From: Leeuwenhoekiella marinoflava DSM 3653
Lineage (GTDB): Bacteria; Bacteroidota; Bacteroidia; Flavobacteriales; Flavobacteriaceae
Length of the DNA: 33,966 nt
NCBI RefSeq assembly: GCF_900129005.1
Contig: NZ_FQUN01000010.1
Location: 190,985-224,950, forward strand
Direction: 5' to 3'
This document shows positions 22,533 through 30,616 of this stretch, in pieces. The notes under the pieces were generated by a model that saw only the letters and a list, made by a program, of their open reading frames with translations, was not told the DNA's origin and searched no databases. Both the position numbers and the translations under genes were made by a program. Every line of letters starts with the position of its first letter. Positions within the stretch are counted from its first letter, which is position 1.

Positions 22533-25500
22533 ATGAAAATTAAATTACCCTGTTCGCAATTCTCCTATCCAAAGAAATTGCTGCTTTTACTTATGAAAAC
22601 ATTTATTTTTTTACTGTGCATTACGGCGTTTGGCTTATCGCCAAAATCTTCATACTCTCAGGATAAAATCACCATCTCCAAAGATCAGGTGGTGACTATT
22701 AATGAAGTATTTCATATGATTAGAGAGCAGACTGATTACAGGTTTATTTATTCTATAAACTCTTTTAAGAATACGCCCAAAATACAATTACGAAAAGGAG
22801 AGTTTAATATTGAAAATTTACTAAAACGTTTTATTAATAAAGGTGATCTTGATTTCGATATTAGTTCAGATCACATTATTACCATTAAGAAAACCAATGA
22901 AATTATAGAGGAAAAACCAGTTTCAAAAACTAATATCCAAGAGATAGAGATAAAAGGTCAGGTAATCACTGCTCTCGACAACGTACCACTTCCTGGCGCA
23001 AGTATTCTTGAAAAAGGTACGGTCAATGGTGTTATAACTGATTTTGACGGAAAGTTCTCCCTTAAAGTTAAAAATCAAGATGCTATTTTAGTCATTTCGT
23101 ATGTTGGCTTTGCTACGCAAGAGATTCCTGTAAATGGTAAAACCAATCTGAATATAATTTTAAAAGAAGATGCAGACAGTCTGGAAGAGGTTGTTATTGT
23201 AGGTTTTGGTAGGCAAAAGAAGGTTTCCTTAACCGGTGCAGTTTCAACCGTTGATATGGAAGATATGAAAACAAACCCAACTTCTAGTGTATCAAATGCG
23301 CTAGCTGGTAATGTACCTGGTGTAATGGGAATGATTCAATCTGGACAACCGGGGAGAAATATTTCAGAATTCTGGATTCGTGGGATTTCTACTTTTGGTG
23401 GAGGCAGTAGTCCGTTGGTTTTAATAGATAATATTGAACGTGATTTAAATGAGCTTAATATTGAAGATGTAAAGTCTATTACCGTTTTAAAGGATGCAGC
23501 TGAAACTGCAATGTACGGTTCACGAGGGGCAAATGGTGTTATATTAATTACAACAAAGAGAGGTAGCGATGGTAAAATTCAGATCAATTTTAAAGATGAA
23601 TTTATTTACAATACACGTACGATTACACCAGATTTTGAAGATGGTATAACCTATGCAAATTTGTTAAACGAAGCACGTATTACGCGTAATGAAGGTCCTA
23701 TATATCAACCTGAAGAACTAGAAATTTTACGATTGGGATTAGACCCTGATCTATATCCTAATGTAGATTGGAAAGATCAACTGCTACGCGATGGCTCGAT
23801 GACGTATCGTGTAAATTTAAATATGAGTGGTGGAGGGCCAACTTCTAGATTTTACGTTTCAGGAAGTTATATTAATGAAGGTGGAATGTATAAAATAGAT
23901 GAATCACTAAAAGACGATTACGATACCAATGCCAATTACAAACGCTGGAACTATCGCCTTAACGCAGATTTTAATATCACTCCTACAACGATTGCAAAAG
24001 TAGGTGTGGCAGGTTCTATAAGTAAACGAAACAGCCCGGGGTTGGGTGATGTTGATTTCTGGGGCTCCCTATTTGGGTATTCACCCATACGTACACCGGT
24101 ATTGTATTCAAACGGTTATGTACCTTCAATAGGAACTGGAAACCAGACCAACCCTTGGGTTATGGCAACTCAAACGGGGTTTAATGAGAACTGGGTTAAT
24201 AAAGTACAAACTAACGTTACCATAGAACAGGATTTTAATTTTATTACGCGAGGACTTCGTATGCGTGGTATCGTGGGCTATGACATCGAGAATATAAATA
24301 ACATACAACGTCGCAAATGGCCAGAGCAATGGCGTGCTGCAAGGGCGCGGGATGCAAACGGAGACCTAATTTTTACTCAAATTTCTGATCCTGCCGAACT
24401 CAATCAATCTGGTAATTCATCTGGTAACAGACTTGAGTTTTATGACCTGATGGTTAACTATGACCGTAGTTTTGGTAATCATAATGTGGGTGGAGCATTG
24501 CGATTTACTCGTGATGCCTTTATACAAACCGTTGATCTTGGTACGGACATTAAGAACGGGATTTCCAGAAGAAATCAAGCTCTAGCGGGACGACTTCTTT
24601 ACAATTGGAATGAACGATATATGGTAAATTTTAATTTTGGTTATACCGGTTCTGAGAATTTTGCACCGGGACAGCAGTATGGTTTTTTTCCAGCGATTTC
24701 ATTTGCTTGGAACATTGCGGGAGAAAAATTTGTAAAAGATCATTTGAGTTGGATCAACCTTTTTAAGATCAGGTATTCTTATGGTAAAGCAGGTAACGAC
24801 CAGTTAGCGGGAGGAGAACGTTTCCCTTATCTATATACCATTTCAGAACTATTTCGTCGGGATGATGATGGTAATCTCATTCAACCTCTCGAGCCCACCG
24901 GGGGTTATCAATGGGCAGATTATGGTTCAGACAGGTATTATGGCGGAATCATCTACTCACAGGTAGCTTCATCTTATGTTACTTGGGAGGTGGCTACAAA
25001 ACAAAATCTTGGTTTTGATATCGAAACCCGAGGGGTTACAGCAAACTTAGATTTCTTTAAAGAAGAGCGCTCAGGTATTTATATGACCAGAAACTTTTTA
25101 CCGGCTATGGTCGGGTTAGAAAGTACGCCTAGAGCAAACGTAGGTATTGTAAAATCACAAGGTTTTGACGGTCGTTTTCTGTACCGGAAACAGCTGGGAG
25201 AAGTTACCCTTACTGCCCGTAGTAACATCACCTACAGTAAGAATGAGATTTTAGAACGCGATGAAGAAAATAATGTCTACGCCTATCAGAACCAAGAAGG
25301 CTTCCGCGTAGATCAGTCCAGAGGCTTAATTGCTTTGGGTCTGTTTAAAGATTATGACGATATACGAAACAGTCCTACCCAAACTTTTGGAGTGTACCAG
25401 CCCGGAGATATAAAGTATAAAGATGTAAATGGTGACGGTGTTGTAAATGATGGTGACCGCGTTGCTATAGGTGCTACTAGACGTCCCAATCTAATCTACG

Positions 25501-25994
25501 GTTTAGGAGCTTCTGCTAACTGGAAAGGTTTTGGTTTAGGTGTACACTTTCAAGGAGCGGGTAAATCTACATTTTCTACATTCGGAAAAACGGTTCACGC
25601 ATTTAGCGAAGGCGAATGGGGACAGGTAATGAAAGGTGTTATGGGAGATAACCGCTGGATATCTGCAGATATTTCTGGTAATCATTCAACAGAAGATCCT
25701 AATGCTTCCTATCCTAGATTGAGTTTTGGCCCAAATCCTAACAACTTTAGAGAATCTACATTTTGGTTAAGAGACGGCAGGTATCTACGTCTTAAAACTG
25801 TTGATTTTGGCTATCAACTTCCTGAAAGTATTACTGCCAGAATTGGTGTTCAAAACCTCCGCTTATATCTGGTGGGGACCAATTTAGTGACGTGGTCTAA
25901 GTTCAAACTTTGGGATCCAGAATTGGCCACACCGCGAGGAGAAGACTATCCTCCAATAAAATCTATAACGATGGGAATTAGTGTTAACCTGTAA
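22533..25994 (+). CDS. SusC-family TonB-dependent receptor with STN signalling domain
   Basis: An 1153-residue outer-membrane receptor with a signal sequence (cleaved after about residue 42, SSYSQ). Order of parts: STN domain (about 45-120, VVTINEVFHMIREQTDYRFIY), carboxypeptidase-D-like domain (about 137-215, IKGQVITALDNVPLPGAS, VISYVGFATQEIPV), TonB-box-like EEVVIVGFG, plug (VSNALAGNVPGVMG, PLVLIDNIERDLNELN, KDAAETAMYGSRGANGVILI) and a 22-strand barrel ending in MGISVNL. It imports a glycan or other large ligand with SusD as lid, using TonB energy. The STN domain contacts FecR, which makes it a trigger for the locus. It has no obvious housekeeping promoter and is probably read by the ECF sigma factor. 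The mRNA leader holds a hairpin at 22441-22485. Confidence 0.95.
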   Translation: MKIKLPCSQFSYPKKLLLLLMKTFIFLLCITAFGLSPKSSYSQDKITISKDQVVTINEVFHMIREQTDYRFIYSINSFKNTPKIQLRKGEFNIENLLKRFINKGDLDFDISSDHIITIKKTNEIIEEKPVSKTNIQEIEIKGQVITALDNVPLPGASILEKGTVNGVITDFDGKFSLKVKNQDAILVISYVGFATQEIPVNGKTNLNIILKEDADSLEEVVIVGFGRQKKVSLTGAVSTVDMEDMKTNPTSSVSNALAGNVPGVMGMIQSGQPGRNISEFWIRGISTFGGGSSPLVLIDNIERDLNELNIEDVKSITVLKDAAETAMYGSRGANGVILITTKRGSDGKIQINFKDEFIYNTRTITPDFEDGITYANLLNEARITRNEGPIYQPEELEILRLGLDPDLYPNVDWKDQLLRDGSMTYRVNLNMSGGGPTSRFYVSGSYINEGGMYKIDESLKDDYDTNANYKRWNYRLNADFNITPTTIAKVGVAGSISKRNSPGLGDVDFWGSLFGYSPIRTPVLYSNGYVPSIGTGNQTNPWVMATQTGFNENWVNKVQTNVTIEQDFNFITRGLRMRGIVGYDIENINNIQRRKWPEQWRAARARDANGDLIFTQISDPAELNQSGNSSGNRLEFYDLMVNYDRSFGNHNVGGALRFTRDAFIQTVDLGTDIKNGISRRNQALAGRLLYNWNERYMVNFNFGYTGSENFAPGQQYGFFPAISFAWNIAGEKFVKDHLSWINLFKIRYSYGKAGNDQLAGGERFPYLYTISELFRRDDDGNLIQPLEPTGGYQWADYGSDRYYGGIIYSQVASSYVTWEVATKQNLGFDIETRGVTANLDFFKEERSGIYMTRNFLPAMVGLESTPRANVGIVKSQGFDGRFLYRKQLGEVTLTARSNITYSKNEILERDEENNVYAYQNQEGFRVDQSRGLIALGLFKDYDDIRNSPTQTFGVYQPGDIKYKDVNGDGVVNDGDRVAIGATRRPNLIYGLGASANWKGFGLGVHFQGAGKSTFSTFGKTVHAFSEGEWGQVMKGVMGDNRWISADISGNHSTEDPNASYPRLSFGPNPNNFRESTFWLRDGRYLRLKTVDFGYQLPESITARIGVQNLRLYLVGTNLVTWSKFKLWDPELATPRGEDYPPIKSITMGISVNL

Positions 25995-26004
25995 ACTTAA
26001 AAAG

Positions 26005-28062
26005 ATGATTAAAAAAATAGTATATACTGTTCTGATATTCGTATTCGGCACTAGTCTTATAACTTCTTGTAATGATGATTACCTGGATTCTAGCACCTAT
26101 TTTAAAGATCGATTAACAGAAGAAAAGGTATTTGAGAGTAAGGTTTATTCTGAAGAATGGCTGGCTAATGTATTTGAAGAATTAAGAGGAATGAATGCAG
26201 ATGTGGCAAGTAAGGGGATCACTCCTCACAACTTTGCTGACGATATGTATTATGGAGACCGCGATAGCGATTACGACCCGTCTAAAAATGAACTTTCCTA
26301 CAACATGTTTAAGATGGGAGAGTATTCTGAAAATGATAAGCAAGAGTCTTGGACACAATGTTACCGTGGTATTCGTAACGCATCGACCTTTATTCATAAA
26401 ATTTACATGAATAAAGAAATGTCTGCCGAAGAGATAGAAGACTATAGAGGGCAAGCACGTTTTGCACGAGCTTATTTATACTGGTTGTTATTGCGTAAAT
26501 ATGGGCCAATTCCACTGCTACCTGATGAAGGGTTAGATTATGCAGATAGTTACGATGATCTGGCTGTACCGCGCAGCACTTACGAAGAGTGTGCCGCCTT
26601 TATAAGTAGTGAAATGCTTCTTGCTGCGCAAGAAATGCAAACATTAGGTCTGGTACGGGGTCAGGATGGCTCTGCAAGACCATCTGTTGGAGCAGCCCTG
26701 GCAACCCGGGCAAAAGTCCTGATTTACGCAGCTAGTCCACTAGTAAACGGAAACAACTCTAATTTTGCCTCTTTATTAATGGATGACGAGGGTAAAAAAT
26801 TACTTTCATCAGATTATCAAGAAGAAAAATGGGCTCAGGCAGCAGCCGCTGCAAAAGATGTCATCGATCTAGGAGTCTATGAGCTGTATACTGTGCCCGT
26901 TCAGGAAACAGGTGATGATGCAACGGTTATTCCTCCGGATGATGGTAATTTTTCAGAAAAATCTTGGCCTGATGGTTGGGCTAATATAGATCCTAAAAAA
27001 TCCTATGCACAAGTTTTTGACGGGACTTTACCTCCCTCAGGAAATCCTGAATTGATTTTTACCAGAGGTAATAATCAGGTCTCAGAAACAATACGAGATA
27101 TGGTTGCGCACCAATTGCCAAGATCTGCAACAGGGTGGAATACTCATGGATTAACTCAAAAAATTGTAGACGCTTATGCCATGAATGATGGTACAGATGT
27201 ACCCGGTAAGGACAGCGAGATCGGTCGTGGGGACGGCTCTGAGCGTGCAAGTGGTTATGTAACACAAGAGGACGTTGATGCCGGTATGTTTAAACCGTTA
27301 TTGCCAGGTGTTTCACTACAATATGCAAACCGGGAGCCTCGCTTTTATGCGTCTGTTGCTTACAATGGAAGTTTTTGGTCTTTATTAAATGAATCTCAGG
27401 AACGTAACCGCAATCAGCAGGTTTTTTATTACCGTAATAACCCCAAGGGCAACGGATTCAATTCATCTAATGCATACTGGTTAAGAACGGGTTTTGGTAT
27501 CAAAAAATATGTTCATCCTAATGATACATATGAAGGTGGAAGCATTGATAAGATCGTCTTCAAACCTGAGCCTGCCATTCGCTACGCAGATATTTTACTT
27601 ATGTATGCAGAAGCTCTAAATGAATTAGACGGGTCATATAATATTCCTTCCTGGAATGGAGGCACACACATTATAGCTCGTACAATTCCAGAACTTCAAA
27701 GAGGAATACACCCAGTACGCATACGCGGTGGGGTACCAGATTATCCGCTGGCTGTTTATAATGATAAAGATGCATTGAGAGAGCAACTAAAAGAAGAACG
27801 TTTTATTGAACTTTTAGCTGAAGGTCAGCGCTATTACGATTTACGCCGATGGATGGATGCTGATATCGAAGAGGCTCTACCTATTTATGGCTGCAATATT
27901 ATTATGAGTGAAGAAGAACGCGATCTTTTTCATAAACCCGTTGCTGTATGGGCATTAGAAACCACCTTCTCAGATAAAATGTGGTTTTGGCCTATAAGTT
28001 TAACAGAGCTTAAAAGAAACAACCGCCTTACACAAAACCCAGGATGGAATTATAACGATTAA
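26005..28062 (+). CDS. SusD/RagB-family surface lipoprotein
   Basis: A lipoprotein of about 685 residues (signal with lipobox LITSC) exposed on the cell surface as the binding lid of the SusC channel. It shows SusD-type helices with TPR-like character: SWTQCYRGIRNASTFIHKI, AEEIEDYRGQARFARAYLYW, LLLRKYGPIPLLPD and the C-terminal AIRYADILLMYAEALNELDG, REQLKEERFIELLAEGQRYY (continuing DLRRW) and GLN-type closing LTQNPGWN. It is longer than many SusD proteins (500-600 residues), with an insert at about 300-400. The frame is open from a GTG at 25981 inside the susC gene; the ATG at 26005 gives the clean lipoprotein signal. The next gene follows after 10 nt. Confidence 0.93.
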   Translation: MIKKIVYTVLIFVFGTSLITSCNDDYLDSSTYFKDRLTEEKVFESKVYSEEWLANVFEELRGMNADVASKGITPHNFADDMYYGDRDSDYDPSKNELSYNMFKMGEYSENDKQESWTQCYRGIRNASTFIHKIYMNKEMSAEEIEDYRGQARFARAYLYWLLLRKYGPIPLLPDEGLDYADSYDDLAVPRSTYEECAAFISSEMLLAAQEMQTLGLVRGQDGSARPSVGAALATRAKVLIYAASPLVNGNNSNFASLLMDDEGKKLLSSDYQEEKWAQAAAAAKDVIDLGVYELYTVPVQETGDDATVIPPDDGNFSEKSWPDGWANIDPKKSYAQVFDGTLPPSGNPELIFTRGNNQVSETIRDMVAHQLPRSATGWNTHGLTQKIVDAYAMNDGTDVPGKDSEIGRGDGSERASGYVTQEDVDAGMFKPLLPGVSLQYANREPRFYASVAYNGSFWSLLNESQERNRNQQVFYYRNNPKGNGFNSSNAYWLRTGFGIKKYVHPNDTYEGGSIDKIVFKPEPAIRYADILLMYAEALNELDGSYNIPSWNGGTHIIARTIPELQRGIHPVRIRGGVPDYPLAVYNDKDALREQLKEERFIELLAEGQRYYDLRRWMDADIEEALPIYGCNIIMSEEERDLFHKPVAVWALETTFSDKMWFWPISLTELKRNNRLTQNPGWNYND

Positions 28063-28072
28063 TAAAAATATC

Positions 28073-29059
28073 ATGAAAAATAAACCATTAATACTAATTC
28101 TTTGCCTGGTTCAGCTAATACTTTGCACCTCGTGCAACGATGAGTGGACAGAAGAACAATTTGAGAATTACGTGTCATTTAAAGCACCATTAACCAGTGG
28201 TGGTGTTACCGATATATACATACGCTATAAGGAGTCTGAAAAAACAACATTTCAGCAACCATTAATCGTAAGCGGCTCTAAAACAAATAACGAAGACATT
28301 ACTGTAGAAGTTGCTGTAGATGCAGATACATTAGAGGTTCTTAATTATGAACGCTTTCAGAATCGGGAAGATTTTTATTACAGACAGTTAGATAGTAAGT
28401 ATTATACCATTCCTTTTCAGGTAGAGATCAAAGCGGGAGAGAACACTTCGCTTATGGGGATCGATTTTTCATTGAATGGTATCGATATGGTTGACAAGTG
28501 GGTACTTCCTTTAACTATAAAAGACGATCCGTCTTATGACTACGTAGCAAACCCTCGTAAAAATTACCGGAAGGCACTTTTGCGTATTAACCCTTTTAAT
28601 GATTATTCAGGAACGTATAGTGGTACTGCTTTAAAGACGGTTATGGAAGGCTATGAAAACGAGACACCTGTTGTAAAATCAGAAATTAGATCTTATGTGG
28701 TAGATGAAAATACCGTTTTCTTTTATGCCGGAAATATAGATGAAGATCGTCAGGATCGTCGCAATTATAAAGTGTATGCAAATTTTGATGAAACCGGCGG
28801 GGTTATATTTTATGCTGAAAATCCTGAAATGAATTTTCAAATAAATAAAGATGCGAGTTATACCATCACAGAACGTATGGATGAAATACGCCCCTATTTA
28901 TTACATAGATATTTGACCATTAATAACATTGATTATCAATTTACCGATTATACACTGGTTGATAATGTCGCTATTAATTATAAAGTTTCGGGATCATTGA
29001 TCTTAGAACGACAGTTGAACACGCAGATTCCAGATGAAGATCAGCAAATAGAATGGTAA
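28073..29059 (+). CDS. DUF1735/DUF4973-type surface lipoprotein
   Basis: A 328-residue lipoprotein (signal MKNKPLILILCLVQLILCTSC). The N-terminal half resembles the DUF1735 (BT_3987-like) domain of Sus-type loci (ENYVSFKAPLTSGGVTDIYI, FQVEIKAGENTSLMGIDFSL, KWVLPLTIKDD), and the C-terminal half looks like DUF4973 (NPFNDYSGTYSGTALKTVM onward, ending in a strand-rich region with VSGSLILER). Proteins of this kind lie next to SusD in many loci and are thought to be accessory glycan-binding proteins; direct evidence for this branch is thin. It is the third gene of the operon, 10 nt after susD. A small hairpin (ATTGGG 29085-29090 with CCCAAT 29097-29102) follows it before the next gene. Confidence 0.75.
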   Translation: MKNKPLILILCLVQLILCTSCNDEWTEEQFENYVSFKAPLTSGGVTDIYIRYKESEKTTFQQPLIVSGSKTNNEDITVEVAVDADTLEVLNYERFQNREDFYYRQLDSKYYTIPFQVEIKAGENTSLMGIDFSLNGIDMVDKWVLPLTIKDDPSYDYVANPRKNYRKALLRINPFNDYSGTYSGTALKTVMEGYENETPVVKSEIRSYVVDENTVFFYAGNIDEDRQDRRNYKVYANFDETGGVIFYAENPEMNFQINKDASYTITERMDEIRPYLLHRYLTINNIDYQFTDYTLVDNVAINYKVSGSLILERQLNTQIPDEDQQIEW

Positions 29060-29124
29060 AAAAGCAATATAAAATACATTTAAAATTGGGGTATAACCCA
29101 ATTACGTGTATGAATTAAAAATCT

Positions 29125-30576
29125 ATGATTATGTATTTAAATAAAATTTATAAAACTAGGAGTTTACAGGTTCTTTGCGTGGCAATTGCTTTTGTAAGTA
29201 TGCTTTTTAACGGGTGTCAAAATGATGATGAGGAAGAAATGGTTTTTCCGCCATTTGATGCCTCGGTACCTGTTGAGGTTACTGGGTTCACACCAGAATC
29301 TGGTGGGGCAGGACAACGTTTGGTTATCTACGGAAAGAATTTTGGAACAGATGTAGATCTTGTATCGGTTCTTGTAGGAGGTAAAAAGGCTGTTGTAATT
29401 AGTGTAAATGGTGAGTCTATTTATTGCCTGATACCTAAGCAAGCATTTGGAGGTGATATTGAGGTCCGTATAGGTCAAGAAGAAAATAAAGTCGTTGCAT
29501 ATGCAGATGCCAATTTTGACTATCAGCGAAAGATGGTTGTTTCTAACTTGATTGGCTATAAAAATGATAGAGGTGATGAGCCTTGGAAAGATGGGAGGTT
29601 CACAGCTGAAAATGATACTGACAGAGCAAGTGGGTTCTGGGAACCCTCATTTATCAAGTTTGATCCGTTAAACCCAAAACACCTATGGGCTGTATTCGAT
29701 TTTAATAACGGTCTTTATCTGATTAATTTTGAAGACAGCACCGTTACCAAAAAGAGATCTGATTTTGATCGACCACGTAGTATAGATTTCACAAATGATG
29801 GTAAATACATGATTATCGCTGAAGATCGAGGCGGTGAAAATGATCGAGCCACCTACCGGTTATCTCGTGATAAAGATTGGCAGGATCGAGAAATTATTAC
29901 GAGATATAGACAATGTAATGGCGCCTCTGTGCATCCGGTTAATGGGGAGCTCTATTTCAACAGTTATGAGAAAGGACAGTTTTTCCGATTTGATCTCAAT
30001 AAATATTTTGATGAGGGATTAGGTGATAAGGATTATGAGCAATTGTTTGTCGTACAAGATCCCGGCTGGGAATATAAGACCTTTATTCATCCTTCTGGAA
30101 ATTATGCTTACATAGTGATTATTAACAAGCATTATATTCTTCGTGTTGATTACAATTGGGAAAAGAAGCAGTTTAACCAGCCCTATTTAGTTTGTGGTAG
30201 ATTAGGAAGTGCGGGCTATCAAGATGGGGTAGGCTCAGGTGTGCGATTAAATACTCCATATCAAGGTGTATTTGTGAAAAATGAAGATTATGTAGAAGCA
30301 GGTAAAGCAGATGAATATGACTTTTACTTTACAGAGCAATACAATCACGACATTAGAATATTAACTCCAGAAGGTAGTGTGACCACGTTTGCGGGTAGAG
30401 GTAGTTCAAGTATAAACCCCGATCCCTGGGGTTATGTCAATGGAGATCTTAGAGAAGAAGCTCGTTTTGATCAGCCAACTGGTATTGCTTACGAGGAGGA
30501 GGAGGGTGCCTTCTATATAGGTGACAAATCTAATCACCGTTTTAGAAAAATAGCCCTAGAGACTAAAGATGAATAA
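29125..30576 (+). CDS. IPT/TIG domain and NHL-repeat lipoprotein
   Basis: A 483-residue lipoprotein (lipobox MLFNGC). After an acidic linker (QNDDEEE), residues about 48-130 form an IPT/TIG immunoglobulin-like domain (VEVTGFTPESGGAGQRLVIY, GKNFGTDVD). Residues about 170-480 are an NHL-type beta-propeller, with repeats such as RPRSIDFTNDGKYMIIAEDR, SVHPVNGELYFNSYEKGQF, FIHPSGNYAYIVII, LTPEGSVTTFAGRG and FDQPTGIAYEEEEGAFYIGD ending in KSNHRFRKI. TIG plus NHL proteins are a common surface component of SusC/D loci and probably bind the substrate or guide it; enzyme activity is not implied. The start is the ATG at 29125; a second ATG six bases on is equally possible. The gene overlaps the open frame of the next one by 8 nt if that begins at 30569. 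Confidence 0.85.
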   Translation: MIMYLNKIYKTRSLQVLCVAIAFVSMLFNGCQNDDEEEMVFPPFDASVPVEVTGFTPESGGAGQRLVIYGKNFGTDVDLVSVLVGGKKAVVISVNGESIYCLIPKQAFGGDIEVRIGQEENKVVAYADANFDYQRKMVVSNLIGYKNDRGDEPWKDGRFTAENDTDRASGFWEPSFIKFDPLNPKHLWAVFDFNNGLYLINFEDSTVTKKRSDFDRPRSIDFTNDGKYMIIAEDRGGENDRATYRLSRDKDWQDREIITRYRQCNGASVHPVNGELYFNSYEKGQFFRFDLNKYFDEGLGDKDYEQLFVVQDPGWEYKTFIHPSGNYAYIVIINKHYILRVDYNWEKKQFNQPYLVCGRLGSAGYQDGVGSGVRLNTPYQGVFVKNEDYVEAGKADEYDFYFTEQYNHDIRILTPEGSVTTFAGRGSSSINPDPWGYVNGDLREEARFDQPTGIAYEEEEGAFYIGDKSNHRFRKIALETKDE

Positions 30577-30616
30577 CCAATATAAAAACTATAGATCACG
30601 CAAACATTTAAAAAAT

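Noticed and set aside
29085-29102. Small hairpin between the DUF4973-type gene and the TIG/NHL gene as a terminator.
   Set aside because: Only a 6-bp stem and no T-run; at most a processing or stability element within the operon.
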